From: Micropterix aruncella
Lineage: Eukaryota > Arthropoda > Insecta > Lepidoptera > Micropterigidae
NCBI GenBank assembly: GCA_944548615.1
Contig: CALYMY010000081.1
Span: 97,311 to 161,310 of the forward strand
Direction: 5' to 3'
Length of the DNA stretch: 64,000 nucleotides
Part shown: piece by piece, positions 23,008 to 35,964 of the stretch
How the letters are laid out: every line of letters begins with the position of its first letter
Position numbering within the stretch: the stretch's first letter is position 1
Made by a program: the position numbers and the translations under genes
The notes under the pieces: model-generated
The model's database searches: none
What the model was told of the DNA's origin: nothing
What the model saw: only the letters and a program-made list of their open reading frames with translations

Positions 23008-24228
23008 AGCTTCATTTTGAACATAGAAATTGTTATGAAAAAATCACATTTTTCGAAATAAATCGAGATAGAGTAAACCTACCGCGTTGCGGACTTTGGA
23101 GAGATCGACACCCCGCTTAAGCTCTACAAAATGGCATTTTTGAAATTTTGACATTTTGAAAATTTTTATATAGAATTTCATTTTAAACATAGAAATTATA
23201 ATGAAAAAATCACATTTTTCGAAAAAGATCGTGATAGAGTAAACCTATAGCGTTACGGCGTTCGGACAGAACGACGGCCTTGGTATTCTCTTCGAAATGG
23301 CATTTTCGAAATTTTGACATTTTGAAATTTTTTATATAAACTTTCATTTTGAACATAGAAATTGTTATGAATAAATGACATTTTTCAAAAAAGACCGTGA
23401 TAGAGTAAATTAAACGCGTTACGGTGTTCCGGCAGAACGAAGGACTTTGAAATCTCTACGAAATGGCATTTTCGAAATTTTGACATTTTGAAATTTTTTA
23501 TACAAACTTTCATTTTGAACATAGAAATTGTTATGAATAAATGTCATTTTTCGAAAAAGACCGTGATAGAGTAAATCAAACGCGTTACGGTGTTCGGACA
23601 GAACGAAGGCCTTTGAAAACTCTACGAAATGGCATTTTCGAAATTTTGACATTTTGAAATATTTTATATAAACTTTCATTTTGAACATAGAAATTGTTAT
23701 GAAAAAATCACATTTTTCACAAAAGAACGAGATAGAGTAAATAAAACGCGTTACGGTGTTTGGACAGAACGAAGGCCTTTGAAATCTCTACGAAATGGCA
23801 TTTTCGAAATTTTGACATTTTGAAATTTTTTATATAAACTTTCATTTTGAACATAGAAATTGTTATGAATATGTAAATGTCATTTTTCGAAAAAGACCGT
23901 GATAGAGTAAATAAAACGCGTTACGGTGTTCGGACAGAACGAAGGCCTTTGAAATCTCTACGAAATGGCATTTTCGAAATTTTGACATTTTGAAATTTTT
24001 TATACAAACTTTCATTTTGGACATAGAAATTGTTATGAATAAATGTCATTTTTCGAAAAAGACCGTGATAGAGTAAATCAAACGCGTTACGTTGTTCGGG
24101 CAGAACGAAGGCCTTTGAAATCTCTACGAAATGGCATTTTCGAAATTTTGACATTTTGAAATTTTTTATATAAACTTTCATTTTGAACATAGAAATTGTT
24201 ATGAAAAAATCACATTTTTCGAAATAAA
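23008..24228 (+). repeat. 166-bp satellite array, 7 monomers plus 55 bp, 4-bp insertion
   Basis: It carries aatatgtaaatg near 23867-23878, as in units 2 and 8. Confidence 0.97.
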
Positions 24229-24649
24229 TTGGCTCCCGACGTTTGAGGGCTATTTCGCTAAAAGGCATCAATTATAGTCCTCCCTGTTTATTATTATCTA
24301 ATAGAGTTTTGCTTTGCGCATCTAACGCTTCTTTTAATTTTCAAATCTGATTAATATTAACGGAATTATAGACGATTTAATATCTGTATAGGTATATTGA
24401 TTTATCGATTTAACGGTTTTGTTTCCATAGTAACGAGCTCGGGCGGTGGCCCGACTCGCAATAGAATATTTATCGATTTAACGATTTCTGTTTCTATGGT
24501 AACTTCAGCCCTCGTCATACTTGCAAAAGTTTATTTATCGATTTTACGATTTTTGTTTTCAATAGTAGCGATCCGAGCCAAGGGAGTTTTAGTATTTTTC
24601 CCGCGGCTTCGTTTAATAAATTAAATTTTATATTCTTTATTTTATCATA
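24229..24649 (+). promoter_or_regulatory. Spacer D of unit 7
   Basis: X-box-like sites start at 24421 and 24490. Confidence 0.35.
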
Positions 24650-24789
24650 TACACACAAGCGAGGTGTCAAAAGATAGGGTTTTAGAACGCTTTTCATTTC
24701 ATTGCTTCTGCTTTTTATCTCGTCTTCTTCTTCTTCTTTAATTACTTTTCAATACTATTTAATCTGTGCTTTTTCATTTTCATTTTCAG

Positions 24790-24924
24790 TGCCTTTGATC
24801 AACGAGAAGAGACAATATGGAGACCACAGAAATAGAAGTGCCGTTTCGGAATTTCGAAGAAATACCGGAACGAGCCAGAGATATTGCCCGCGAATTAAAA
24901 GGAGTAAACAACCTACGGAAAGAG
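24790..24924 (+). pseudogene. Candidate first coding exon, short form
   Basis: ATG is at 24817 and the donor at 24925. This is the third copy with the 12-bp in-frame deletion. The unspliced frame ends at 24975. Confidence 0.45.
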
Positions 24925-24936
24925 GTACGTGACAAG

Positions 24937-26602
24937 GACGAGGGAACTCCTCAACGGTCAACCGTAGAGACGTGAAATTTGGTATAGGCATTCCATTATG
25001 ATGGCAATTACTAAGTTCCACCATGACATGGCTGCTGCACCCAGGGTTGGCTCCCGACGAGGGAACTCCTCAACGGTCAACCCTAGAGACGTGAAATTTG
25101 TTATAGCCATTCCATTATGATGGCAATTACTAAGTTCCACCATGACATGGCTGCTGCACCCAGGGTTGGCTCCCGACGAGGGAACTCCTCAACGGTCAAC
25201 CGTAGAGACGTGAAATTTGGTATAGGCATTCCATTATGATGGCAATTTCTAAGTTCCACCATGACATCGCTGCTGCACCCAGGGTTGGCTCCCGACGAGG
25301 AAACTCCTCAACGGTCAACCGTAGAGACGTGAAATTTGGTATAGGCATTCCATTATGATGGCAATTTCTAAGTTCCACCATGACATCGCTGCTGCACCCA
25401 GGGTTGGCTCCCGACGAGGAAACTCCTCAACGGTCAACCGTAGAGACGTGAAATTTGGTATAGGCATTCCATTATGATGGCAATTTCTAAGTTCCACCAT
25501 GACATCGCTGCTGCACCCAGGGTTGGCTCCCGACGAGGAAACTCCTCAACGGTCAACCGTAGAGACGTGAAATTTGGTATAGGCATTCCATTATGATGGC
25601 AATTACTAAGTTCCACCATGACATGGCTGCTGCATCCAGGGTTGGCTCCCGACGAGGGAACTCCTCAACGGTCAACCGTAGAGACGTGAAATTTGGTATA
25701 GGCATTCCATTATGATGGCAATTACTAAGTTCCACCATGACATGGCTGCTGCACCCAGGGTTGGCTCCCGACGAGGGAACTCCTCAACGGTCAACCGTAG
25801 AGACGTGAAATTTGGTATAGGCATTCCATTATGATGGCAATTTCTAAGTTCCACCATGACATCGCTGCTGCACCCAGGGTTGGCTCCCGACGAGGAAACT
25901 CCTCAACGGTCAACCGTAGAGACGTGAAATTTGGTATAGGCATTCCATTATGATGGCAATTACTAAGTTCCACCATGACATGGCTGCTGCATCCAGGGTT
26001 GGCTCCCGACGAGGGAACTCCTCAACGGTCAACCGTAGAGACGTGAAATTTGGTATAGGCATTCCATTATGATGGCAATTACTAAGTTCCACCATGACAT
26101 GGCTGCTGCACCCAGGGTTGGCTCCCGACGAGGGAACTCCTCAACGGTCAACCGTAGAGACGTGAAATTTGGTATAGGCATTCCATTATGATGGCAATTT
26201 CTAAGTTCCACCATGACATGGCTGCTGCACCCAGGGTTGGCTCCCGACGAGGGAACTCCTCAACGGTCAACCGTAGAGACGTGAAATTTGGTATAGGCAT
26301 TCCATTATTATGGCAATTTCTAAGTTCCACCATGACATCGCTGCTGCACCCAGGGTTGGCTCCCGACGAGGAAACTCCTCAACGGTCAACCGTAGAGACG
26401 TGAAATTTGGTATAGGCATTCCATTATGATGGCAATTACTAAGTTCCACCATGACATGGCTGCTGCACCCAGGGTTGGCTCCCGACGAGGGAACTCCTCA
26501 ACGGTCAACCGTAGAGACGTGAAATTTGGTATAGGCATTCCATTATGATGGCAATTACTAAGTTCCACCATGACATGGCTGCTGCACCCAGGGTTGGCTC
26601 CC
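24937..26602 (+). repeat. 119-bp satellite array, 14 monomers
   Basis: Standard 14-monomer order. Confidence 0.97.
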
Positions 26603-26611
26603 GACGAGGGA

Positions 26612-27832
26612 AGCTTCATTTTGAACATAGAAATTGTTATGAAAAAATCACATTTTTCGAAATAAATCGAGATAGAGTAAACCTACCGCGTTGCGGACTT
26701 TGGAGAGATCGACACCCCGCTTAAGCTCTACAAAATGGCATTTTTGAAATTTTGACATTTTGAAAATTTTTATATAGAATTTCATTTTAAACATAGAAAT
26801 TATAATGAAAAAATCACATTTTTCGAAAAAGATCGTGATAGAGTAAACCTATAGCGTTACGGCGTTCGGACAGAACGACGGCCTTGGTATTCTCTTCGAA
26901 ATGGCATTTTCGAAATTTTGACATTTTGAAATTTTTTATATAAACTTTCATTTTGAACATAGAAATTGTTATGAATAAATGACATTTTTCAAAAAAGACC
27001 GTGATAGAGTAAATTAAACGCGTTACGGTGTTCCGGCAGAACGAAGGCCTTTGAAATCTCTACGAAATGGCATTTTCGAAATTTTGACATTTTGAAATTT
27101 TTTATACAAACTTTCATTTTGAACATAGAAATTGTTATGAATAAATGTCATTTTTCGAAAAAGACCGTGATAGAGTAAATCAAACGCGTTACGGTGTTCG
27201 GACAGAACGAAGGCCTTTGAAAACTCTACGAAATGGCATTTTCGAAATTTTGACATTTTGAAATATTTTATATAAACTTTCATTTTGAACATAGAAATTG
27301 TTATGAAAAAATCACATTTTTCACAAAAGAACGAGATAGAGTAAATAAAACGCGTTACGGTGTTTGGACAGAACGAAGGCCTTTGAAATCTCTACGAAAT
27401 GGCATTTTCGAAATTTTGACATTTTGAAATTTTTTATATAAACTTTCATTTTGAACATAGAAATTGTTATGAATATGTAAATGTCATTTTTCGAAAAAGA
27501 CCGTGATAGAGTAAATAAAACGCGTTACGGTGTTCGGACAGAACGAAGGCCTTTGAAATCTCTACGAAATGGCATTTTCGAAATTTTGACATTTTGAAAT
27601 TTTTTATACAAACTTTCATTTTGGACATAGAAATTGTTATGAATAAATGTCATTTTTCGAAAAAGACCGTGATAGAGTAAATCAAACGCGTTACGTTGTT
27701 CGGGCAGAACGAAGGCCTTTGAAATCTCTACGAAATGGCATTTTCGAAATTTTGACATTTTGAAATTTTTTATATAAACTTTCATTTTGAACATAGAAAT
27801 TGTTATGAAAAAATCACATTTTTCGAAATAAA
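26612..27832 (+). repeat. 166-bp satellite array, 7 monomers plus 55 bp, 4-bp insertion
   Basis: The TGTA insertion is near 27475. Confidence 0.97.
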
Positions 27833-28253
27833 TTGGCTCCCGACGTTTGAGGGCTATTTCGCTAAAAGGCATCAATTATAGTCCTCCCTGTTTATTATTA
27901 TCTAATAGAGTTTTGCTTTGCGCATCTAACGCTTCTTTTAATTTTCAAATCTGATTAATATTAACGGAATTATAGACGATTTAATATCTGTATAGGTATA
28001 TTGATTTATCGATTTAACGGTTTTGTTTCCATAGTAACGAGCTCGGGCGGTGGCCCGACTCGCAATAGAATATTTATCGATTTAACGATTTCTGTTTCTA
28101 TGGTAACTTCAGCCCTCGTCATACTTGCAAAAGTTTATTTATCGATTTTACGATTTTTGTTTTCAATAGTAGCGATCCGAGCCAAGGGAGTTTTAGTATT
28201 TTTCCCGCGGCTTCGTTTAATAAATTAAATTTTATATTCTTTATTTTATCATA
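27833..28253 (+). promoter_or_regulatory. Spacer D of unit 8
   Basis: X-box-like sites start at 28025 and 28094. Confidence 0.35.
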
Positions 28254-28393
28254 TACACACAAGCGAGGTGTCAAAAGATAGGGTTTTAGAACGCTTTTCA
28301 TTTCATTGCTTCTGCTTTTTATCTCGTCTTCTTCTTCTTCTTTAATTACTTTTCAATACTATTTAATCTGTGCTTTTTCATTTTCATTTTCAG

Positions 28394-28540
28394 TGCCTTT
28401 GATCAACGAGAAGAGACAATATGGAGACCACAGAAATAGAAGTGCCGTTTCGGAATTTCGAAGAAATACCGGAACGAGCCAGAGATATTGCCCGCGAGGC
28501 GTTAAACGAATTAAAAGGAGTAAACAACCTACGGAAAGAG
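28394..28540 (+). pseudogene. Candidate first coding exon, long form
   Basis: ATG is at 28421 and the donor at 28541. The unspliced frame ends at 28591. Confidence 0.45.
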
Positions 28541-28552
28541 GTACGTGACAAG

Positions 28553-29861
28553 GACGAGGGAACTCCTCAACGGTCAACCGTAGAGACGTGAAATTTGGTA
28601 TAGGCATTCCATTATGACGGCAATTACTAAGTTCCACCATGACATGGCTGCTGCACCCAGGGTTGGCTCCCGACGAGGGAACTCCTCAACGGTCAACCCT
28701 AGAGACGTGAAATTTGTTATAGCCATTCCATTATGATGGCAATTACTAAGTTCCACCATGACATGGCTGCTGCACCCAGGGTTGGCTCCCGACGAGGGAA
28801 CTCCTCAACGGTCAACCGTAGAGACGTGAAATTTGGTATAGGCATTCCATTATGATGGCAATTTCTAAGTTCCACCATGACATCGCTGCTGCACCCAGGG
28901 TTGGCTCCCGACGAGGAAACTCCTCAACGGTCAACCGTAGAGACGTGAAATTTGGTATAGGCATTCCATTATGATGGCAATTTCTAAGTTCCACCATGAC
29001 ATCGCTGCTGCACCCAGGGTTGGCTCCCGACGAGGAAACTCCTCAACGGTCAACCGTAGAGACGTGAAATTTGGTATAGGCATTCCATTATGATGGCAAT
29101 TTCTAAGTTCCACCATGACATCGCTGCTGCACCCAGGGTTGGCTCCCGACGAGGAAACTCCTCAACGGTCAACCGTAGAGACGTGAAATTTGGTATAGGC
29201 ATTCCATTATGATGGCAATTACTAAGTTCCACCATGACATGGCTGCTGCATCCAGGGTTGGCTCCCGACGAGGGAACTCCTCAACGGTCAACCGTAGAGA
29301 CGTGAAATTTGGTATAGGCATTCCATTATGATGGCAATTACTAAGTTCCACCATGACATGGCTGCTGCACCCAGGGTTGGCTCCCGACGAGGGAACTCCT
29401 CAACGGTCAACCGTAGAGACGTGAAATTTGGTATAGGCATTCCATTATGATGGCAATTTCTAAGTTTCACCATGACATGGCTGCTGCACCCAGGGTTGGC
29501 TCCCGACGAGGGAACTCCTCAACGGTCAACCGTAGAGACGTGAAATTTGGTATAGGCATTCCATTATTATGGCAATTTCTAAGTTCCACCATGACATCGC
29601 TGCTGCACCCAGGGTTGGCTCCCGACGAGGAAACTCCTCAACGGTCAACCGTAGAGACGTGAAATTTGGTATAGGCATTCCATTATGATGGCAATTACTA
29701 AGTTCCACCATGACATGGCTGCTGCACCCAGGGTTGGCTCCCGACGAGGGAACTCCTCAACGGTCAACCGTAGAGACGTGAAATTTGGTATAGGCATTCC
29801 ATTATGATGGCAATTACTAAGTTCCACCATGACATGGCTGCTGCACCCAGGGTTGGCTCCC
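28553..29861 (+). repeat. 119-bp satellite array, 11 monomers
   Basis: Three catcgctg monomers follow the marker monomer. The array also has attatgacggc in monomer 1 and the tttcaccatgac monomer. Confidence 0.97.
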
Positions 29862-29870
29862 GACGAGGGA

Positions 29871-31751
29871 AGCTTCATTTTGAACATAGAAATTGTTATG
29901 AAAAAATCACATTTTTCGAAATAAATCGAGATAGAGTAAACCTACCGCGTTGCGGACTTTGGAGAGATCGACACCCCGCTTAAGCTCTACAAAATGGCAT
30001 TTTTGAAATTTTGACATTTTGAAAATTTTTATATAGAATTTCATTTTAAACATAGAAATTATAATGAAAAAATCACATTTTTCGAAAAAGATCGTGATAG
30101 AGTAAACCTATAGCGTTACGGCATTCGGACAGAACGACGGCCTTGGTATTCTCTTCGAAATGGCATTTTCGAAATTTTGACATTTTGAAATTTTTTATAC
30201 AAACTTTCATTTTGAACATAGAAATTGTTATGAATAAATGTCATTTTTCGAAAAAGACCGTGATAGAGTAAATCAAACGCGTTACGGTGTTCGGACAGAA
30301 CGAAGGCCTTTAAAAACTCTACGAAATGGCATTTTCGAAATTTTGACATTTTGAAATATTTTATATAAACTTTCATTTTGAACATAGAAATTGTTATGAA
30401 AAAATCATATTTTTCACAAAAGAACGAGATAGAGTAAATAAAACGCGTTACGGTGTTTGGACAGAACGAAGGCCTTTGAAATCTCTACGAAATGGCATTT
30501 TCGAAATTTTGACATTTTGAAATTTTTTATACAAACTTTCATTTTGGACATAGAAATTGTTATGAATAAATGTCATTTTTCGAAAAAGACCGTGATAGAG
30601 TAAATCAAACGCGTTACGTTGTTCGGGCAGAACGAAGGCCTTTGAAATCTCTACGAAATGGCATTTTCGAAATTTTGACATTTTGAAATTTTTTATATAA
30701 ACTTTCATTTTGAACATAGAAATTGTTATGAAAAAATCACATTTTTCACAAAAGAACGAGATAGAGTAAATAAAACGCGTTACGGTGTTTGGACAGAACG
30801 AAGGCCTTTGAAATCTCTACGAAATGGCATTTTCGAAATTTTGACATTTTGAAATTTTTTATACAAACTTTCATTTTGGACATAGAAATTGTTATGAATA
30901 AATGTCATTTTTCGAAAAAGACCGTGATAGAGTAAATCAAACGCGTTACGTTGTTCGGGCAGAACGAAGGCCTTTGAAATCTCTACGAAATGGCATTTTC
31001 GAAATTTTGACATTTTGAAATTTTTTATATAAACTTTCATTTTGAACATAGAAATTGTTATGAATAAATGTCATTTTTCGAAAAAGACCGTGATAGAGTA
31101 AATAACACGCGTTACGGTGTTCGGACAGAACGAAGGCCTTTGAAATCTCTACGAAATGGCATTTTCGAAATTTTGACATTTTGAAATTTTTTATACAAAC
31201 TTTCATTTTGGACATAGAAATTGTTATGAATAAATGTCATTTTTCGAAAAAGACCGTGATAGAGTAAATCAAACGCGTTACGTTGTTCGGGCAGAACGAA
31301 GGCCTTTGAAATCTCTACGAAATGGCATTTTCGAAATTTTGACATTTTGAAATTTTTTATATAAACTTTCATTTTGAACATAGAAATTGTTATGAAAAAA
31401 TCACATTTTTCACAAAAGAACGAGATAGAGTAAATAAAACGCGTTACGGTGTTTGGACAGAACGAAGGCCTTTGAAATCTCTACGAAATGGCATTTTCGA
31501 AATTTTGACATTTTGAAATTTTTTATACAAACTTTCATTTTGGACATAGAAATTGTTATGAATAAATGTCATTTTTCGAAAAAGACCGTGATAGAGTAAA
31601 TCAAACGCGTTACGTTGTTCGGGCAGAACGAAGGCCTTTGAAATCTCTACGAAATGGCATTTTCGAAATTTTGACATTTTGAAATTTTTTATATAAACTT
31701 TCATTTTGAACATAGAAATTGTTATGAAAAAATCACATTTTTCGAAATAAA
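29871..31751 (+). repeat. 166-bp satellite array, 11 monomers plus 55 bp
   Basis: From about 30415 a 332-bp dimer recurs: a monomer with cacaaaagaacgag and gtgtttggacag, followed by one with cgttgttcgggcag. Dimers recur near 30450, 30782 and 31446, and a variant with aataacacgcg lies near 31100. Confidence 0.97.
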
Positions 31752-32172
31752 TTGGCTCCCGACGTTTGAGGGCTATTTCGCTAAAAGGCATCAATTATAG
31801 TCCTCCCTGTTTATTATTATCTAATAGAGTTTTGCTTTGCGCATCTAACGCTTCTTTTAATTTTCAAATCTGATTAATATTAACGGAATTATAGACGATT
31901 TAATATCTGTATAGGTATATTGATTTATCGATTTAACGGTTTTGTTTCCATAGTAACGAGCTCGGGCGGTGGCCCGACTCGCAATAGAATATTTATCGAT
32001 TTAACGATTTCTGTTTCTATGGTAACTTCAGCCCTCGTCATACTTGCAAAAGTTTATTTATCGATTTTACGATTTTTGTTTTCAATAGTAGCGATCCGAG
32101 CCAAGGGAGTTTTAGTATTTTTCCCGCGGCTTCGTTTAATAAATTAAATTTTATATTCTTTATTTTATCATA
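31752..32172 (+). promoter_or_regulatory. Spacer D of unit 9
   Basis: X-box-like sites start at 31944 and 32013. Confidence 0.35.
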
Positions 32173-32312
32173 TACACACAAGCGAGGTGTCAAAAGATAG
32201 GGTTTTAGAACGCTTTTCATTTCATTGCTTCTGCTTTTTATCTCGTCTTCTTCTTCTTCTTTAATTACTTTTCAATACTATTTAATCTGTGCTTTTTCAT
32301 TTTCATTTTCAG

Positions 32313-32459
32313 TGCCTTTGATCAACGAGAAGAGACAATATGGAGACCACAGAAATAGAAGTGCCGTTTCGGAATTTCGAAGAAATACCGGAACGAGCCA
32401 GAGATATTGCCCGCGAGGCGTTAAACGAATTAAAAGGAGTAAACAACCTACGGAAAGAG
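32313..32459 (+). pseudogene. Candidate first coding exon, long form
   Basis: ATG is at 32340 and the donor at 32460. The unspliced frame ends at 32510. Confidence 0.45.
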
Positions 32460-32471
32460 GTACGTGACAAG

Positions 32472-34018
32472 GACGAGGGAACTCCTCAACGGTCAACCGT
32501 AGAGACGTGAAATTTGGTATAGGCATTCCATTATGATGGCAATTACTAAGTTCCACCATGACATGGCTGCTGCACCCAGGGTTGGCTCCCGACGAGGGAA
32601 CTCCTCAACGGTCAACCCTAGAGACGTGAAATTTGTTATAGCCATTCCATTATGATGGCAATTACTAAGTTCCACCATGACATGGCTGCTGCACCCAGGG
32701 TTGGCTCCCGACGAGGGAACTCCTCAACGGTCAACCGTAGAGACGTGAAATTTGGTATAGGCATTCCATTATGATGGCAATTTCTAAGTTCCACCATGAC
32801 ATCGCTGCTGCACCCAGGGTTGGCTCCCGACGAGGAAACTCCTCAACGGTCAACCGTAGAGACGTGAAATTTGGTATAGGCATTCCATTATGATGGCAAT
32901 TTCTAAGTTCCACCATGACATCGCTGCTGCACCCAGGGTTGGCTCCCGACGAGGAAACTCCTCAACGGTCAACCGTAGAGACGTGAAATTTGGTATAGGC
33001 ATTCCATTATGATGGCAATTTCTAAGTTCCACCATGACATCGCTGCTGCACCCAGGGTTGGCTCCCGACGAGGAAACTCCTCAACGGTCAACCGTAGAGA
33101 CGTGAAATTTGGTATAGGCATTCCATTATGATGGCAATTACTAAGTTCCACCATGACATGGCTGCTGCATCCAGGGTTGGCTCCCGACGAGGGAACTCCT
33201 CAACGGTCAACCGTAGAGACGTGAAATTTGGTATAGGCATTCCATTATGATGGCAATTACTAAGTTCCACCATGACATGGCTGCTGCACCCAGGGTTGGC
33301 TCCCGACGAGGGAACTCCTCAACGGTCAACCGTAGAGACGTGAAATTTGGTATAGGCATTCCATTATGATGGCAATTTCTAAGTTCCACCATGACATCGC
33401 TGCTGCACCCAGGGTTGGCTCCCGACGAGGAAACTCCTCAACGGTCAACCGTAGAGACGTGAAATTTGGTATAGGCATTCCATTATGATGGCAATTACTA
33501 AGTTCCACCATGACATGGCTGCTGCATCCAGGGTTGGCTCCCGACGAGGGAACTCCTCAACGGTCAACCGTAGAGACGTGAAATTTGGTATAGGCATTCC
33601 ATTATGATGGCAATTTCTAAGTTCCACCATGACATGGCTGCTGCACCCAGGGTTGGCTCCCGACGAGGGAACTCCTCAACGGTCAACCGTAGAGACGTGA
33701 AATTTGGTATAGGCATTCCATTATTATGGCAATTTCTAAGTTCCACCATGACATCGCTGCTGCACCCAGGGTTGGCTCCCGACGAGGAAACTCCTCAACG
33801 GTCAACCGTAGAGACGTGAAATTTGGTATAGGCATTCCATTATGATGGCAATTACTAAGTTCCACCATGACATGGCTGCTGCACCCAGGGTTGGCTCCCG
33901 ACGAGGGAACTCCTCAACGGTCAACCGTAGAGACGTGAAATTTGGTATAGGCATTCCATTATGATGGCAATTACTAAGTTCCACCATGACATGGCTGCTG
34001 CACCCAGGGTTGGCTCCC
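32472..34018 (+). repeat. 119-bp satellite array, 13 monomers
   Basis: It lacks one monomer after the second gcatccagg monomer. The remaining order matches unit 5. Confidence 0.97.
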
Positions 34019-34027
34019 GACGAGGGA

Positions 34028-35244
34028 AGCTTCATTTTGAACATAGAAATTGTTATGAAAAAATCACATTTTTCGAAATAAATCGAGATAGAGTAAACCT
34101 ACCGCGTTGCGGACTTTGGAGAGATCGACACCCCGCTTAAGCTCTACAAAATGGCATTTTTGAAATTTTGACATTTTGAAAATTTTTATATAGAATTTCA
34201 TTTTAAACATAGAAATTATAATGAAAAAATCACATTTTTCGAAAAAGATCGTGATAGAGTAAACCTATAGCGTTACGGCGTTCGGACAGAACGACGGCCT
34301 TGGTATTCTCTTCGAAATGGCATTTTCGAAATTTTGACATTTTGAAATTTTTTATATAAACTTTCATTTTGAACATAGAAATTGTTATGAATAAATGACA
34401 TTTTTCAAAAAAGACCGTGATAGAGTAAATTAAACGCGTTACGGTGTTCCGGCAGAACGAAGGCCTTTGAAATCTCTACGAAATGGCATTTTCGAAATTT
34501 TGACATTTTGAAATTTTTTATACAAACTTTCATTTTGAACATAGAAATTGTTATGAATAAATGTCATTTTTCGAAAAAGACCGTGATAGAGTAAATCAAA
34601 CGCGTTACGGTGTTCGGACAGAACGAAGGCCTTTGAAAACTCTACGAAATGGCATTTTCGAAATTTTGACATTTTGAAATATTTTATATAAACTTTCATT
34701 TTGAACATAGAAATTGTTATGAAAAAATCACATTTTTCACAAAAGAACGAGATAGAGTAAATAAAACGCGTTACGGTGTTTGGACAGAACGAAGGCCTTT
34801 GAAATCTCTACGAAATGGCATTTTCGAAATTTTGACATTTTGAAATTTTTTATATAAACTTTCATTTTGAACATAGAAATTGTTATGAATAAATGTCATT
34901 TTTCGAAAAAGACCGTGATAGAGTAAATAAAACGCGTTACGGTGTTCGGACAGAACGAAGGCCTTTGAAATCTCTACGAAATGGCATTTTCGAAATTTTG
35001 ACATTTTGAAATTTTTTATATAAACTTTCATTTTGAACATAGAAATTGTTATGAATAAATGTCATTTTTCGAAAAAGACCGTGATAGAGTAAATCAAACG
35101 CGTTACGTTGTTCGGGCAGAACGAAGGCCTTTGAAATCTCTACGAAATGGCATTTTCGAAATTTTGACATTTTGAAATTTTTTATATAAACTTTCATTTT
35201 GAACATAGAAATTGTTATGAAAAAATCACATTTTTCGAAATAAA
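34028..35244 (+). repeat. 166-bp satellite array, 7 monomers plus 55 bp
   Basis: Standard order, with a local tttgaacat conversion near 35030. Confidence 0.97.
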
Positions 35245-35665
35245 TTGGCTCCCGACGTTTGAGGGCTATTTCGCTAAAAGGCATCAATTATAGTCCTCCC
35301 TGTTTATTATTATCTAATAGAGTTTTGCTTTGCGCATCTAACGCTTCTTTTAATTTTCAAATCTGATTAATATTAACGGAATTATAGACGATTTAATATC
35401 TGTATAGGTATATTGATTTATCGATTTAACGGTTTTGTTTCCATAGTAACGAGCTCGGGCGGTGGCCCGACTCGCAATAGAATATTTATCGATTTAACGA
35501 TTTCTGTTTCTATGGTAACTTCAGCCCTCGTCATACTTGCAAAAGTTTATTTATCGATTTTAAGATTTTTGTTTTCAATAGTAGCGATCCGAGCCAAGGG
35601 AGTTTTAGTATTTTTCCCGCGGCTTCGTTTAATAAATTAAATTTTATATTCTTTATTTTATCATA
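35245..35665 (+). promoter_or_regulatory. Spacer D of unit 10
   Basis: X-box-like sites start at 35437 and 35506. One base differs in the third internal block (ttttaagattttt near 35558). Confidence 0.35.
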
Positions 35666-35805
35666 TACACACAAGCGAGGTGTCAAAAGATAGGGTTTTA
35701 GAACGCTTTTCATTTCATTGCTTCTGCTTTTTATCTCGTCTTCTTCTTCTTCTTTAATTACTTTTCAATACTATTTAATCTGTGCTTTTTCATTTTCATT
35801 TTCAG

Positions 35806-35952
35806 TGCCTTTGATCAACGAGAAGAGACAATATGGAGACCACAGAAATAGAAGTGCTGTTTCGGAATTTCGAAGAAATACCGGAACGAGCCAGAGATAT
35901 TGCCCGCGAGGCGTTAAACGAATTAAAAGGAGTAAACAACCTACGGAAAGAG
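35806..35952 (+). pseudogene. Candidate first coding exon, long form, P9L variant
   Basis: ATG is at 35833 and the donor at 35953. One missense change, CCG to CTG, falls at codon 9 (Pro to Leu). Because of the nearby B deletion, the unspliced frame runs on to a TAA at 36010-36012 (59 residues). Confidence 0.45.
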
Positions 35953-35964
35953 GTACGTGACAAG

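Larger units (their letters stand above)
21153..24649 (+). repeat. Higher-order unit 7 (13 x 119 bp, 7 x 166 bp)
   Basis: It has the long exon combined with the TGTA insertion in C (near 23870), a marker combination not seen in unit 2 or 8. A private change, aaggactttg, lies near 23450. Confidence 0.95.
24650..28253 (+). repeat. Higher-order unit 8 (14 x 119 bp, 7 x 166 bp)
   Basis: It has the same length and the same two indel markers (short exon, TGTA) as unit 2, but lacks the ggctccagacg and gggttcgctccc changes of unit 2. Confidence 0.95.
28254..32172 (+). repeat. Higher-order unit 9 (11 x 119 bp, 11 x 166 bp)
   Basis: It has the largest C array in the window. Private changes in C include gttacggcattcgg (30115), ctttaaaaactc (30308) and aatcatattttt (30402). 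Confidence 0.95.
32173..35665 (+). repeat. Higher-order unit 10 (13 x 119 bp, 7 x 166 bp)
   Basis: A 3,493-bp unit. The usual tttggacatag variant of C monomer 6 is replaced by tttgaacatag, and D has a private ttttaagattttt. Confidence 0.95.
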
